Below are positions 1 to 5,278 of a stretch of DNA of 5,832 nt, one piece after another (position 1 is the first letter of the stretch; each line of letters begins with the position of its first letter). A model generated the notes under the pieces. That model had not been told where the DNA came from. It saw only the letters and a list, made by a program, of their open reading frames with translations, and ran no database searches. The DNA comes from Prevotellaceae bacterium (GTDB lineage: Bacteria; Bacteroidota; Bacteroidia; Bacteroidales; UBA932): the NCBI GenBank assembly GCA_031257455.1, contig JAIROQ010000223.1:1-5832 (forward strand), given 5' to 3'. Made by a program: the position numbers and the translations under genes.

Positions 1-1
1 C

Positions 2-41
2 GCGGAACGCAGCTCGGGGAGGCACGATGCCCCCTCGTGCC
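2..41. repeat. Inverted-repeat fragments at window edge
   Basis: Bases 2-19 are the exact reverse complement of 898-915, the left arm of the copy 3 hairpin. They look like the right arm of a similar CCCCGAGC/GCTCGGGG hairpin cut off by the window edge. Directly after, GGCACGA (21-27) and TCGTGCC (35-41) form a perfect 7-bp stem with a 7-nt loop. Its right arm overlaps the first bases of core copy 1. Confidence 0.6.
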
Positions 42-160
42 ACTCGCGCGGCGCACGGGTTTTCCACGATGCACCGGCAGTATGCCGCGCGAAAAGCAGG
101 GGGACGCGTTGTATCCCCGCGCTTACGCACGGGGTTATTCACATTGCGCCCCTTCGGGGC
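38..160. repeat. GC-rich structured core repeat, copy 1
   Basis: This 123-bp block matches 376-498 with five substitutions and no gaps, and its first part (43-100) matches 825-882 with one substitution. CGCGCGGC and GCCGCGCG form an 8-bp inverted repeat around a roughly 30-nt interior. Inside lies a competing small hairpin, CGGCA-GTA-TGCCG. Further on, CCCCGCGC (115-122) and GCACGGGG (127-134) pair around TTAC with one C-A mismatch. The block ends in the GCCCC-TTC-GGGGC hairpin. No open frame of gene-like quality crosses it. It could be a structured RNA, a REP-like DNA element or a transposon relic. Confidence 0.8.
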
Positions 161-165
161 TTTTT
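148..165 (+). terminator. Terminator-like hairpin plus T-run, copy 1
   Basis: GCCCC (148-152) and GGGGC (156-160) form a 5-bp GC stem with a 3-nt loop, followed by five T residues. This is the form of a short intrinsic terminator on the plus strand. No gene lies upstream in the window, and the hairpin is part of a dispersed repeat, so use as a terminator is uncertain. Confidence 0.4.
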
Positions 166-181
166 AGTTGAAAATGTTTTT

Positions 182-205
182 TAGTTGTAAGTTGTAAGTC
201 GTAAG
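182..205. repeat. Heptamer word run (TTGTAAG)
   Basis: After AGTTGAAAATGTTTTT the sequence runs as 7-nt words, TTGTAAG, TTGTAAG and TCGTAAG, then enters the anchor. The equivalent place in copy 3 (967-1020) uses different heptamers. Confidence 0.6.
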
Positions 206-231
206 TTGCGGCAAGCGCAGTGGCGCAAGCC
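206..231. repeat. Anchor module ending GGC-GCAA-GCC, copy 1
   Basis: This 26-bp block matches 1021-1046 with two substitutions. Its last ten bases, GGCGCAAGCC (222-231), can fold as a 3-bp stem with a GNRA-type GCAA loop. It separates a heptamer run on the left from the AATAGTC word run on the right. Confidence 0.65.
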
Positions 232-311
232 AAAATAGTCAATAGTCAATAATTTAAATGGTCAATCAAAATAGTCAATAGTCAATAATTAAATAGTCAA
301 TAGCTAAATCC
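232..311. repeat. AATAGTC word array, copy 1
   Basis: The stretch is built of repeated heptamers AATAGTC with variants such as AATAATT and AATGGTC, and ends in AAATCCGTAAACC. From 267 onward it is repeated almost exactly at 711-812. Confidence 0.75.
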
Positions 312-368
312 GTAAACCTTATTTTCACCTTATTTTCCTAACAAAACAACCTTAGTAGCACCATATGC
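267..368. repeat. 102-bp direct repeat (copy a; copy b at 711-812)
   Basis: The block runs from CAAAATAGTC to ATATGC. It matches 711-812 with a single difference (C at 362, T at 806). It holds the end of the AATAGTC word array plus an AT-rich tail with TTATTTTCACC and TTATTTTCC. The near identity points to recent duplication or gene conversion. No hairpin is obvious in the tail. Confidence 0.9.
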
Positions 369-375
369 GTTATCC

Positions 376-498
376 TGCCACTCGCGCGGCGCACGGGTTT
401 TCCACGATGCACCGGCAGTATGCCGCGCGAAAGGCAGGGGGACGCGTTGTAGCCCCGCGCTTACGCACGGGATTATTCACGTTGCGCCCCTGCGGGGC
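376..498. repeat. GC-rich structured core repeat, copy 2
   Basis: This is the second copy of the core, offset 338 bp from copy 1, with five substitutions over 123 bp. The 8-bp CGCGCGGC/GCCGCGCG inverted repeat is intact. In the terminal hairpin the loop changes from TTC to TGC while the GCCCC/GGGGC stem is kept. No T-run follows it here: the sequence continues into the palindrome block instead. Confidence 0.85.
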
Positions 499-580
499 GG
501 CGTTGCAAACGCCTTGCGTTGGGGAGTAGATTTCTCCACGCGCCCGCTCGTCCCTCGCGGGCTTGGTCGAAATGACGGGG
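499..580. repeat. Nested palindrome block in copy 2
   Basis: Successive small inverted repeats are visible: GGCGTT-GCA-AACGCC (499-513), GGAG/CTCC around TAGATTT (523-537) and GCCCGC/GCGGGC with a 9-nt loop (542-562). The pattern of a GATTTCTC core followed by GGTCGAAATGACGG resembles palindromic repeats I recall from many bacterial genomes. That resemblance is from memory and unverified. Confidence 0.55.
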
Positions 581-589
581 CGCGAGGAA

Positions 590-697
590 CGTCATTGCGA
601 ACAGCGAGGAGTTGCGAGGTACGAAGCAAGCCGTGAAGCAATCCAGCGGCCTTTTTGTGTCGTTTCTCTGGATTGCTTCGCTTCGCTCGCAATGACG
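590..697. repeat. REP-like long palindromic element
   Basis: The outer arms CGTCATTGCGA (590-600) and TCGCAATGACG (687-697) are perfect 11-bp inverted repeats. The inner arms GAAGCAATCCAG (635-646) and CTGGATTGCTTC (668-679) are perfect over 12 bp. The apical loop is 647-667. The left arm carries about 27 nt more than the right between these two stems, so the element is asymmetric. The GGATTGCTTCG and CGCAATGACG words match a class of palindromic repeats common in many genomes. It merges directly into the copy 2 anchor. Confidence 0.8.
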
Positions 698-770
698 CAG
701 CGGCGTAAGCCAAAATAGTCAATAGTCAATAATTAAATAGTCAATAGCTAAATCCGTAAACCTTATTTTC
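698..770. repeat. Anchor GGC-GTAA-GCC and AATAGTC word array, copy 2
   Basis: The anchor GGCGTAAGCC (702-711) can fold with a GNRA-type GTAA loop. It is followed at once by the AATAGTC word run. Only the right half of the copy 1 anchor module is kept, because the palindromic element takes the place of the left half. Confidence 0.7.
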
Positions 771-812
771 ACCTTATTTTCCTAACAAAACAACCTTAGT
801 AGCACTATATGC
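711..812. repeat. 102-bp direct repeat (copy b)
   Basis: This is the second copy of the block at 267-368, with one substitution at 806. It is followed by a junction like that after copy a (CCTGC), leading into core copy 3. Confidence 0.9.
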
Positions 813-824
813 TCCACCCTGCAC

Positions 825-961
825 CTCGCGCGGCGCAGGGGTTTTCCACGATGCACCGGCAGTATGCCGCGCGAAAAGCAGGAGTGGCATTTGAAATCCC
901 CGAGCTGCGTTCCGCTTCGCTGCACTTGCTCGGGGTTATTCATGTTGCGCCCCTTCGGGGC
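825..961. repeat. GC-rich structured core repeat, copy 3 (variant hairpin)
   Basis: Bases 825-882 match copy 1 with one substitution, and 936-961 match its end closely (TTATTCA, then the GCCCC/GGGGC hairpin). The middle differs. Where copies 1 and 2 have CCCCGCGC/GCACGGGG around a 4-nt loop, copy 3 has CCCCGAGC (898-905) and GCTCGGGG (928-935), a perfect 8-bp stem with a 22-nt loop. The pairing is kept although the sequence is replaced. Confidence 0.8.
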
Positions 962-966
962 TTTTT
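949..966 (+). terminator. Terminator-like hairpin plus T-run, copy 3
   Basis: The GCCCC/GGGGC stem (949-953 with 957-961), loop TTC and five Ts are identical to 148-165. It is part of the repeat, and no gene reads into it from the left within the window. Confidence 0.4.
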
Positions 967-1020
967 AGTTGAAAATTGAAAGTTGAAAATGTTTTTTAGA
1001 TATGAGGTATGAATTATGAG
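967..1020. repeat. Two successive heptamer word runs
   Basis: The first run uses TTGAAAA, TTGAAAG, TTGAAAA. After GTTTTTTAGA a second run uses TATGAGG, TATGAAT, TATGAGT. Both have a 7-nt period. The run ends at the anchor module. Confidence 0.6.
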
Positions 1021-1046
1021 TTGCGACAAGCGCAGTGGCGTAAGCC
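1021..1046. repeat. Anchor module ending GGC-GTAA-GCC, copy 3
   Basis: This 26-bp block equals 206-231 except for G to A at 1026 and C to T at 1041. It keeps the GGC-GNRA-GCC mini-hairpin at 1037-1046. Confidence 0.65.
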
Positions 1047-1139
1047 CAATTAGTCACATTAGCACATTAGTCACATTAGCACATCTCCAAATCTCCAAAT
1101 CAATTAGTCACATTAGCACATTTCCAAATCTGTAAACCC
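1047..1139. repeat. TTAGTCACATTAGCACA / CCAAATCT word array
   Basis: TTAGTCACATTAGCACAT occurs at 1050-1067, 1067-1084 and 1104-1121. It is interleaved with 8-nt words ATCTCCAA (twice) and ATTTCCAA. The array ends AAATCTGTAAACC, homologous to AAATCCGTAAACC in copies 1 and 2. It stops 8 bp from the tRNA gene. Confidence 0.8.
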
Positions 1140-1147
1140 TTGTTCAG

Positions 1148-1221
1148 TCGGGGTGACAGGACTCGAACCTGCGACCTGATGCTCCCAAAGCACCTGCGCT
1201 AGCCAACTGCGCTACACCCCG
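1148..1221 (-). tRNA. tRNA-Pro (anticodon UGG)
   Basis: The minus strand folds into a full 74-nt cloverleaf. The acceptor stem is CGGGGTG/CACCCCG and the D arm is GCGC/GCGC. The anticodon stem GGTGC/GCATC has one G-U pair and loop TTTGGGA, placing the anticodon TGG at plus-strand bases 1185-1187. The variable loop has five bases and the T arm is GCAGG-TTCGAGT-CCTGT. The C1-G72 pair, A73 discriminator and G37 are bacterial proline tRNA features. CCA is not encoded (CTG follows A73), so it must be added after transcription. A Bacteroidota-type promoter lies just upstream. The repeat array begins 8 bp beyond the 3' end. Confidence 0.97.
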
Positions 1222-1245
1222 CTAATTTTTCCTTTTCAGGGGCTG

Positions 1246-1277
1246 CAAAGATACGGTATTTTTTTCGCCGGTACAAA
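1246..1277 (-). promoter_or_regulatory. Promoter of tRNA-Pro (Bacteroidota type)
   Basis: On the minus strand TTTG (plus 1274-1277) and TATCTTTG (plus 1246-1253) are 20 nt apart, matching the Bacteroidota -33 and TAnnTTTG -7 elements. Transcription would start near 1240, giving a leader of roughly 20 nt before the tRNA 5' end at 1221. Confidence 0.75.
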
Positions 1278-1313
1278 CTAATGGAAACGCCCCTTTTTTA
1301 TTTTTTTAATGTG

Positions 1314-1347
1314 TTGTCCTAAAACTTAACATTTTTTCTTACCTTTG
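1314..1347 (+). promoter_or_regulatory. Promoter of pdxA-rnhA (Bacteroidota type)
   Basis: TTG (1314-1316) and TACCTTTG (1340-1347) match the -33 and -7 elements, though the 23-nt spacing is at the long end. The start site would be near 1353, about 18 nt before the pdxA ATG. The leader is A-rich (AAACAACCTTAT) with no Shine-Dalgarno sequence, as is usual in this phylum. Confidence 0.7.
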
Positions 1348-1370
1348 CCACATTATTTAAACAACCTTAT

Positions 1371-2432
1371 ATGAGTGAAAAAATACGTATAGGCATTACA
1401 CAAGGCGACAGTAACGGCATTGGCTACGAGATTATCATAAAGACATTGGCGGACGCCCGGCTGCTGGATTTTTGCGTACCGGTTGTGTACGGCTCTACCA
1501 AAGCGATGTCGTATTACCGCAAGCTACTCAATGCCGACCCGATTACGTACAATAGCATTACGATTACCGGCGATATCAACCCGAAAATTGTAAATATCGT
1601 CAATTGCATTTCGGATGATTTGCGTGTGGAGCCGGGGAAATCCACGCCCGAAGCGGCACAGGCAGCATTGCGGGCATTACAAACCGCTACTGCCGACCTC
1701 AAACGCGGGAAGATACAGGCATTGGTAACCGCGCCCTTCAATAAACAGAATATGCAGCAAGGTGCAGGATTTAATTTTCCGGGACATACGGAATTTTTAG
1801 CCAAAGCGTTCAATGCACAGGAACATTTGATGATTTTACTGAGTGACGTTATGCGTGTGGGCATCGTTACCGGGCATATTCCTTTGGCAAAAGTGTCCGG
1901 CTCATTGAACAAAGAACTTATTCTAAAAAAAATACATTTATTGCATCATTCGTTGCACCGCGATTTTGGCGTTAACCGTCCGCGCATAGCCGTACTGGGG
2001 CTTAATCCGCATGCCGGAGACGGCGGTATACTGGGCAAAGAAGAGGACGAAATTATCAGTCCGGCAGTGGCGGATGCGGAGAAGCAAGGCATTCTTGCTT
2101 TCGGCCCTTATGCTGTAGACGGATTTTTCGGCGCTGCTTCATTCCGGCGGTTTGATGCGGTGCTTGCCATGTACCATGACCAGGGACTGGCGCCATTCAA
2201 AGCCCTGTCATTTCATGCAGGCGTGAATTTTACCGCCGGCTTGAACGTGGTGCGCACAGCGCCTGCACACGGCACCGGTTACGACATCGTAAAAGCGGGC
2301 ACTGCTTCGCCCGATTCATTCCGCGAGTCTATTTATGCCGCCTGCGACATCCTGCGTCACCGGAAAGAATATGACCAGCTCACGGAAAAACCGCTAAAGC
2401 CGCTGAATGTAGAAAAATTACCTTCTTATTAA
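1371..2432 (+). CDS. pdxA: 4-hydroxythreonine-4-phosphate dehydrogenase PdxA
   Basis: PdxA oxidises 4-phosphohydroxy-L-threonine with NAD in the DXP-dependent pyridoxal phosphate pathway. The product is used by PdxJ in the cytoplasm. The 353-residue protein starts ITQGDSNGIGYE, the Bacteroidota version of the family N-terminus. It keeps GHTE (His139, Thr140; phosphosubstrate contacts) and the three metal-binding histidines expected from E. coli PdxA: His169 in VTGHIPL, His214 in GLNPHAGDGG and His269 in YHDQGL. The end motif TAPAHGTGYDIVKAG is also present. It is slightly longer than the 329-residue E. coli enzyme. ATG at 1371 is chosen because it lies just after the predicted promoter and gives the full N-terminus. 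rnhA follows 33 bp downstream on the same strand. Residue roles are known for the family; only the motifs are seen here. Confidence 0.95.
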   Translation: MSEKIRIGITQGDSNGIGYEIIIKTLADARLLDFCVPVVYGSTKAMSYYRKLLNADPITYNSITITGDINPKIVNIVNCISDDLRVEPGKSTPEAAQAALRALQTATADLKRGKIQALVTAPFNKQNMQQGAGFNFPGHTEFLAKAFNAQEHLMILLSDVMRVGIVTGHIPLAKVSGSLNKELILKKIHLLHHSLHRDFGVNRPRIAVLGLNPHAGDGGILGKEEDEIISPAVADAEKQGILAFGPYAVDGFFGAASFRRFDAVLAMYHDQGLAPFKALSFHAGVNFTAGLNVVRTAPAHGTGYDIVKAGTASPDSFRESIYAACDILRHRKEYDQLTEKPLKPLNVEKLPSY

Positions 2433-2465
2433 ACACTACCCGCCGGTTTGGAAAATCAACAGCCC

Positions 2466-2954
2466 ATGGCATCGGATAATTTTGAAGTAACCATTTATAC
2501 CGATGGCGCAGCTTCCGGCAATCCCGGTCCGGGCGGTTATGGCATTATTTTGATGAGTAACGGGCATCAAAAGGAATTATCGGGCGGCTTCGCCCATACA
2601 ACCAATAACCGGATGGAATTGATGGCCGTAATTGTGGCGTTGGAAGCCTTGAAGTATGACAATTGCCGGGTGCATATTTTCAGCGATTCTTCTTACGTGG
2701 TGAACGCGGTAGAGAAAGGATGGATCGCCCAATGGGAACGCACCGCTTTCAAAAAGAAAAAAAATGCGGATTTATGGCGCCGGTTTTTGAAAACATACTG
2801 CAAACATCAGGTACAGTTTCACTGGTTGAAAGGACATGCCGGGCATCCGCTCAATGAACGTTGCGACCAATTGGCCGTAGCCGCTTCCATGCAACCGGAA
2901 TTACCCGAAGACAAAGGCTACTTGTTGAGCATTGAAAGTGGATTACTAATGTAA
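2466..2954 (+). CDS. rnhA: Ribonuclease HI
   Basis: RNase HI cuts the RNA strand of RNA-DNA hybrids and removes R-loops and primers in the cytoplasm. Counting from ATG 2466 (162 residues), the DEDD active site is complete: Asp13 in YTDGA, Glu50 in NNRMEL, Asp73 in FSDSS and Asp133 in NERCDQLA. His123 sits in the WLKGHAGH motif. GNPGPGGYG (17-25) is also typical. The basic substrate-handling loop ([15 protein letters not shown]) is about six residues shorter than in E. coli, which I recall as usual in this phylum. An in-frame TTG at 2448 would add six residues (168 in total), but the ATG leaves a normal N-terminus before the first strand. No promoter lies between it and pdxA, so co-transcription is likely. 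It converges on the peptidase gene. Confidence 0.95.
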   Translation: MASDNFEVTIYTDGAASGNPGPGGYGIILMSNGHQKELSGGFAHTTNNRMELMAVIVALEALKYDNCRVHIFSDSSYVVNAVEKGWIAQWERTAFKKKKNADLWRRFLKTYCKHQVQFHWLKGHAGHPLNERCDQLAVAASMQPELPEDKGYLLSIESGLLM

Positions 2955-2973
2955 AACCAACAGGTCTTAAAAT

Positions 2974-5082
2974 TTATTCCCCAAACTTCATTCCCAAGTT
3001 ATAAAAAGTAAATGCCCAGAGGTCGGTATATTCCTCTATGGACTTGGTGGTGGAAGAAGCGCCATGCCCGGACATGGTGTCAATGCGGATAAGCGCCGGA
3101 TTATTGCCGGCCTGTGCAGCTTGCAGGGCGGCGGCAAATTTGAAGGAATGCGCCGGCACTACCCGGTCGTCATGGTCGGCGGTGGTGATGAGTGTCGCGG
3201 GATACGACACGCCGGCTTTAATATTGTGCAATGGAGAATAACCCAGAAGATACCGGAATTCCTCTTCGTTGTCGCTTGAGCCGTAGTCGTCCACCCAGCC
3301 CCAGCCGACAGTAAATTTATGGAAGCGCAACATGTCCATCACGCCGACCGCCGGCAGCGCGACTTTGAACAGTTCGGGGCGTTGCGTCATACATGCGCCG
3401 ACCAGCAGTCCGCCGTTAGAACCGCCGCGAATAGCCAGTTTTTGGGAAGAAGTGTAATTTTCTTTTATCAGGTACTCGGCGGCGGCAATGAAGTCGTCAA
3501 ATACATTTTGTTTTTGCAGTTTGGTACCGGCTTTATGCCATTCGCTGCCAAATTCGCCGCCGCCGCGCAGGTTGGCTACCGCATAAATGCCGCCGTTTTC
3601 CAAAAACAGCATGTTCGCTATGCTGAAGGAAGGCGTCATACTGATATTAAATCCGCCGTAGCCGTAAAGCAATGCCGGGTTTTTCCCGTTGCGCGGCGTG
3701 CCTTCCTTGTACACGATGAACATCGGGACTTTCGTGCCGTCCTTGCTCTCGTACCATACCTGTTCGGTAACGTACTTGCCGGGCTGGATATTCAGTTGTG
3801 TTTCTTTATACACTTCCGGCGTGGGCGTACGAATGTCGGCAATACGGAAAATGACGGCGGGGGTAGCATAGGAAGTGAATGAATAGAACAGTTCGTTCTC
3901 GCCTTTCTTCCCGCTGATACTTCCGGCGCTGCCGATGCCGGAGAGTTCGAGCGCGGTTTTTCCTTTGCCGTCTTTATCGAAGAGGAACAGTTGCGAATAG
4001 GCATTGTGCAGGTATTCGGCGATGATTTTGTCGCCGGTTACGGTGGCGGATACCAGCACGTCTTCATTTTCGGGAATGACCGTTTCCCATTGCGGCTGCC
4101 CCTTGCCGATGGTTACTTTCATCAATTTATAGCGCGGCGCATCGTGGTTGGTGAGGATGTAAATGTCGTCATCGAAATTCTCTACCGGGATAAATTCATG
4201 GTCAAAGTTGGCGGGGGTAATCGGAATAAATCCGGCGCCCGGTTTTTTCAGGGGTTTTACCGCTAAGGTATTGCCGTCAGTGCCGCCGGACACGGAAAGA
4301 ATCAGGAACCGTCCGTCTTCGGTGGCGAATGCGCGGTTGTAGCGCAACGGGTTTTCCGGGTCGCTGTAAACAAGTTTGTCGCTTGCCTGCGGCGTGCCTA
4401 ATTTATGGTAATAAACTTTGTTGAACTGGTTTTGTTCCGAGAGGGCGCTGCCTTTCGGAGCATCGTAGCCGCTATAATAGAAGCCGTCATTGAGCCACGA
4501 AATGCCGGAGAATTTAACCCATTTAATCACATCCGGCAAATCATTTCCGGACATGTCTTTTATGTGGATTTCCTGCCAGTCCGAGCCGCCGGCCGAAAGG
4601 GTATAGCCGACATACTTGTTATCATTCGACACGCTGACGCCGCCAACACGCGTAGTGCCGTCATCCGACAGCGTATTCGGGTCAAGGAACACGCGCGGTG
4701 CGGCATACAGGCTGTCCAAAAGGTAGAGGACGGACTGGTTTTGCAGGCCGTTGTTTTTATACACAAAATACTTGTCGCCATATTTTGCCGGAACGCCTTC
4801 TTTCGGATAGTTCCAAATAGCGGTCAGGGCTTCGCGGATAGCGGCGCGGTAAGGGATTTTGTCCAGATAACCGAATGTTACTTCGTTTTCTGCGGTTACC
4901 CATGCGGCGGTGGAATCCGAGCGGTCGTCTTCGAGCCAGCGGTAAGGGTCGGGCACTTCCGTGCCGAAATAAGTATCCACATGGCCGGTCTTCGCGGTGT
5001 CGGGATACTTCACAGGAATGGATGTTTCACAACTGTTCATTGCCAGTAAAAAGATGATGGTAATAATAGTAAGTTTTTTCAT
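2974..5082 (-). CDS. Exported prolyl oligopeptidase (S9A family)
   Basis: This serine peptidase is expected to cleave after proline in short peptides. The 702-residue length is close to that of exported bacterial prolyl endopeptidases. Residues 1-18 form a signal sequence: KK, a hydrophobic stretch, then AMNSC. It may be a lipoprotein signal with Cys18 as the lipidated residue, but the lipobox is weak, so soluble periplasmic export is also possible. DPYRWLEDD (45-53) is the family N-terminal motif. A seven-bladed beta-propeller should span roughly 80-430, followed by the alpha/beta-hydrolase domain. The catalytic triad is Ser555 (GGSNGG), Asp638 (DHDDRVVP) and His673 (SGHGAS). Trp596 and Arg640 match known substrate-binding residues of the porcine enzyme. 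There is no recognisable Bacteroidota promoter in the spacer upstream, which is filled by an octamer array. Confidence 0.95.
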   Translation of the reverse strand: MKKLTIITIIFLLAMNSCETSIPVKYPDTAKTGHVDTYFGTEVPDPYRWLEDDRSDSTAAWVTAENEVTFGYLDKIPYRAAIREALTAIWNYPKEGVPAKYGDKYFVYKNNGLQNQSVLYLLDSLYAAPRVFLDPNTLSDDGTTRVGGVSVSNDNKYVGYTLSAGGSDWQEIHIKDMSGNDLPDVIKWVKFSGISWLNDGFYYSGYDAPKGSALSEQNQFNKVYYHKLGTPQASDKLVYSDPENPLRYNRAFATEDGRFLILSVSGGTDGNTLAVKPLKKPGAGFIPITPANFDHEFIPVENFDDDIYILTNHDAPRYKLMKVTIGKGQPQWETVIPENEDVLVSATVTGDKIIAEYLHNAYSQLFLFDKDGKGKTALELSGIGSAGSISGKKGENELFYSFTSYATPAVIFRIADIRTPTPEVYKETQLNIQPGKYVTEQVWYESKDGTKVPMFIVYKEGTPRNGKNPALLYGYGGFNISMTPSFSIANMLFLENGGIYAVANLRGGGEFGSEWHKAGTKLQKQNVFDDFIAAAEYLIKENYTSSQKLAIRGGSNGGLLVGACMTQRPELFKVALPAVGVMDMLRFHKFTVGWGWVDDYGSSDNEEEFRYLLGYSPLHNIKAGVSYPATLITTADHDDRVVPAHSFKFAAALQAAQAGNNPALIRIDTMSGHGASSTTKSIEEYTDLWAFTFYNLGMKFGE

Positions 5083-5090
5083 AATTTATT

Positions 5091-5218
5091 TTGATTTGTT
5101 TATTTGTTGAACTGTTGAACTGTTTATTTGTTGAGTTGTTGAATTGTTGAGTTGTTGAACTGTTTATTTGTTGAGTTGTTGAACTGTTTATTTGTTGAGT
5201 TGTTGAGTTGTTTATTTG
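5091..5218. repeat. Sixteen in-phase octamers, consensus TTKANNTG
   Basis: Read from 5091 without a single gap, 128 bp divide into 16 octamers drawn from only five words: TTGATTTG (once), TTTATTTG (five times), TTGAACTG (four times), TTGAGTTG (five times) and TTGAATTG (once). The first four bases vary only at position 3, bases 7-8 are always TG, and positions 5-6 vary among TT, AC, GT and AT. Part of the array also repeats with a 24-bp period (5161, 5185, 5209). It ends directly in the GGCGTCAGCC anchor. Confidence 0.92.
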
Positions 5219-5227
5219 GCGTCAGCC
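5218..5227. repeat. Anchor GGC-GTCA-GCC, copy 1
   Basis: With its flanks it folds as TTGGC-GTCA-GCCAA, a perfect 5-bp stem with a 4-nt loop. It marks the switch from TTKANNTG octamers to AATCTTTR octamers. The form matches the GGC-GNRA-GCC anchors at 222, 702 and 1037. Confidence 0.65.
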
Positions 5228-5267
5228 AATCTTTAAATCTTTGAATTTTTAAATCTTTAAATCCTTT
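5228..5267. repeat. Five octamers, consensus AATCTTTR
   Basis: The words are AATCTTTA, AATCTTTG, AATTTTTA, AATCTTTA and AATCCTTT, in perfect 8-nt phase between two identical anchors. They resemble the AAATCTCC words at 1086-1100 in the other repeat region. Confidence 0.8.
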
Positions 5268-5268
5268 T

Positions 5269-5278
5269 GGCGTCAGCC
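5269..5278. repeat. Anchor GGC-GTCA-GCC, copy 2
   Basis: This copy is identical to 5218-5227, including the TTT before and the AATC after. It marks the switch from AATCTTTR words to octamers of the first class in inverted orientation. Confidence 0.65.

Larger units (their letters stand above)
1..1147. repeat. Gene-free composite tandem repeat region (three copies)
   Basis: No credible coding sequence is visible on either strand. Instead a composite element occurs three times in tandem, beginning near 38, 376 and 825. The first two copies are offset by exactly 338 bp over 123 bp, and a second shared block (267-368 and 711-812) is offset by 444 bp. The order within an element is: GC-rich core with nested inverted repeats, GCCCC/GGGGC hairpin, short-word run, anchor of form GGC-GNNA-GCC, AT-rich word run, and a conserved tail beginning AAATCYGTAAACC. 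Copy 2 replaces the first word run with nested palindromes. Copy 3 has a changed hairpin and different words and lacks the long tail. Repetition and layout are seen directly. A mobile or regulatory role is inference. Confidence 0.85.

Noticed and set aside
477..722. An 81-codon open frame on the minus strand
   Set aside because: It lies wholly within the palindrome block and REP-like element. Its translation (SLRAKRSNPE and similar) is the kind of false protein such repeats produce, and there is no promoter or family match.
1..1140. Possible CRISPR array
   Set aside because: Only three long repeats at unequal spacing, with repeated rather than unique material between them and no cas genes in view.
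1514..1912. A 132-codon minus-strand frame inside pdxA
   Set aside because: It is a shadow of pdxA with cysteine- and serine-rich translation and no family signature.
2448..2465. TTG at 2448 as the rnhA start
   Set aside because: The in-frame ATG at 2466 gives a normal-length RNase HI. The TTG adds six residues with no visible support, though it cannot be excluded.
2955..2973. Terminator between the convergent rnhA and peptidase genes
   Set aside because: The 19-bp gap has no inverted repeat or T-run of terminator form.
4405..5049. A 214-codon open frame on the plus strand, and smaller ones at 3319-3882 and 3991-4266
   Set aside because: They are antisense shadows of the prolyl oligopeptidase gene, whose frame has a complete catalytic triad and family motifs.
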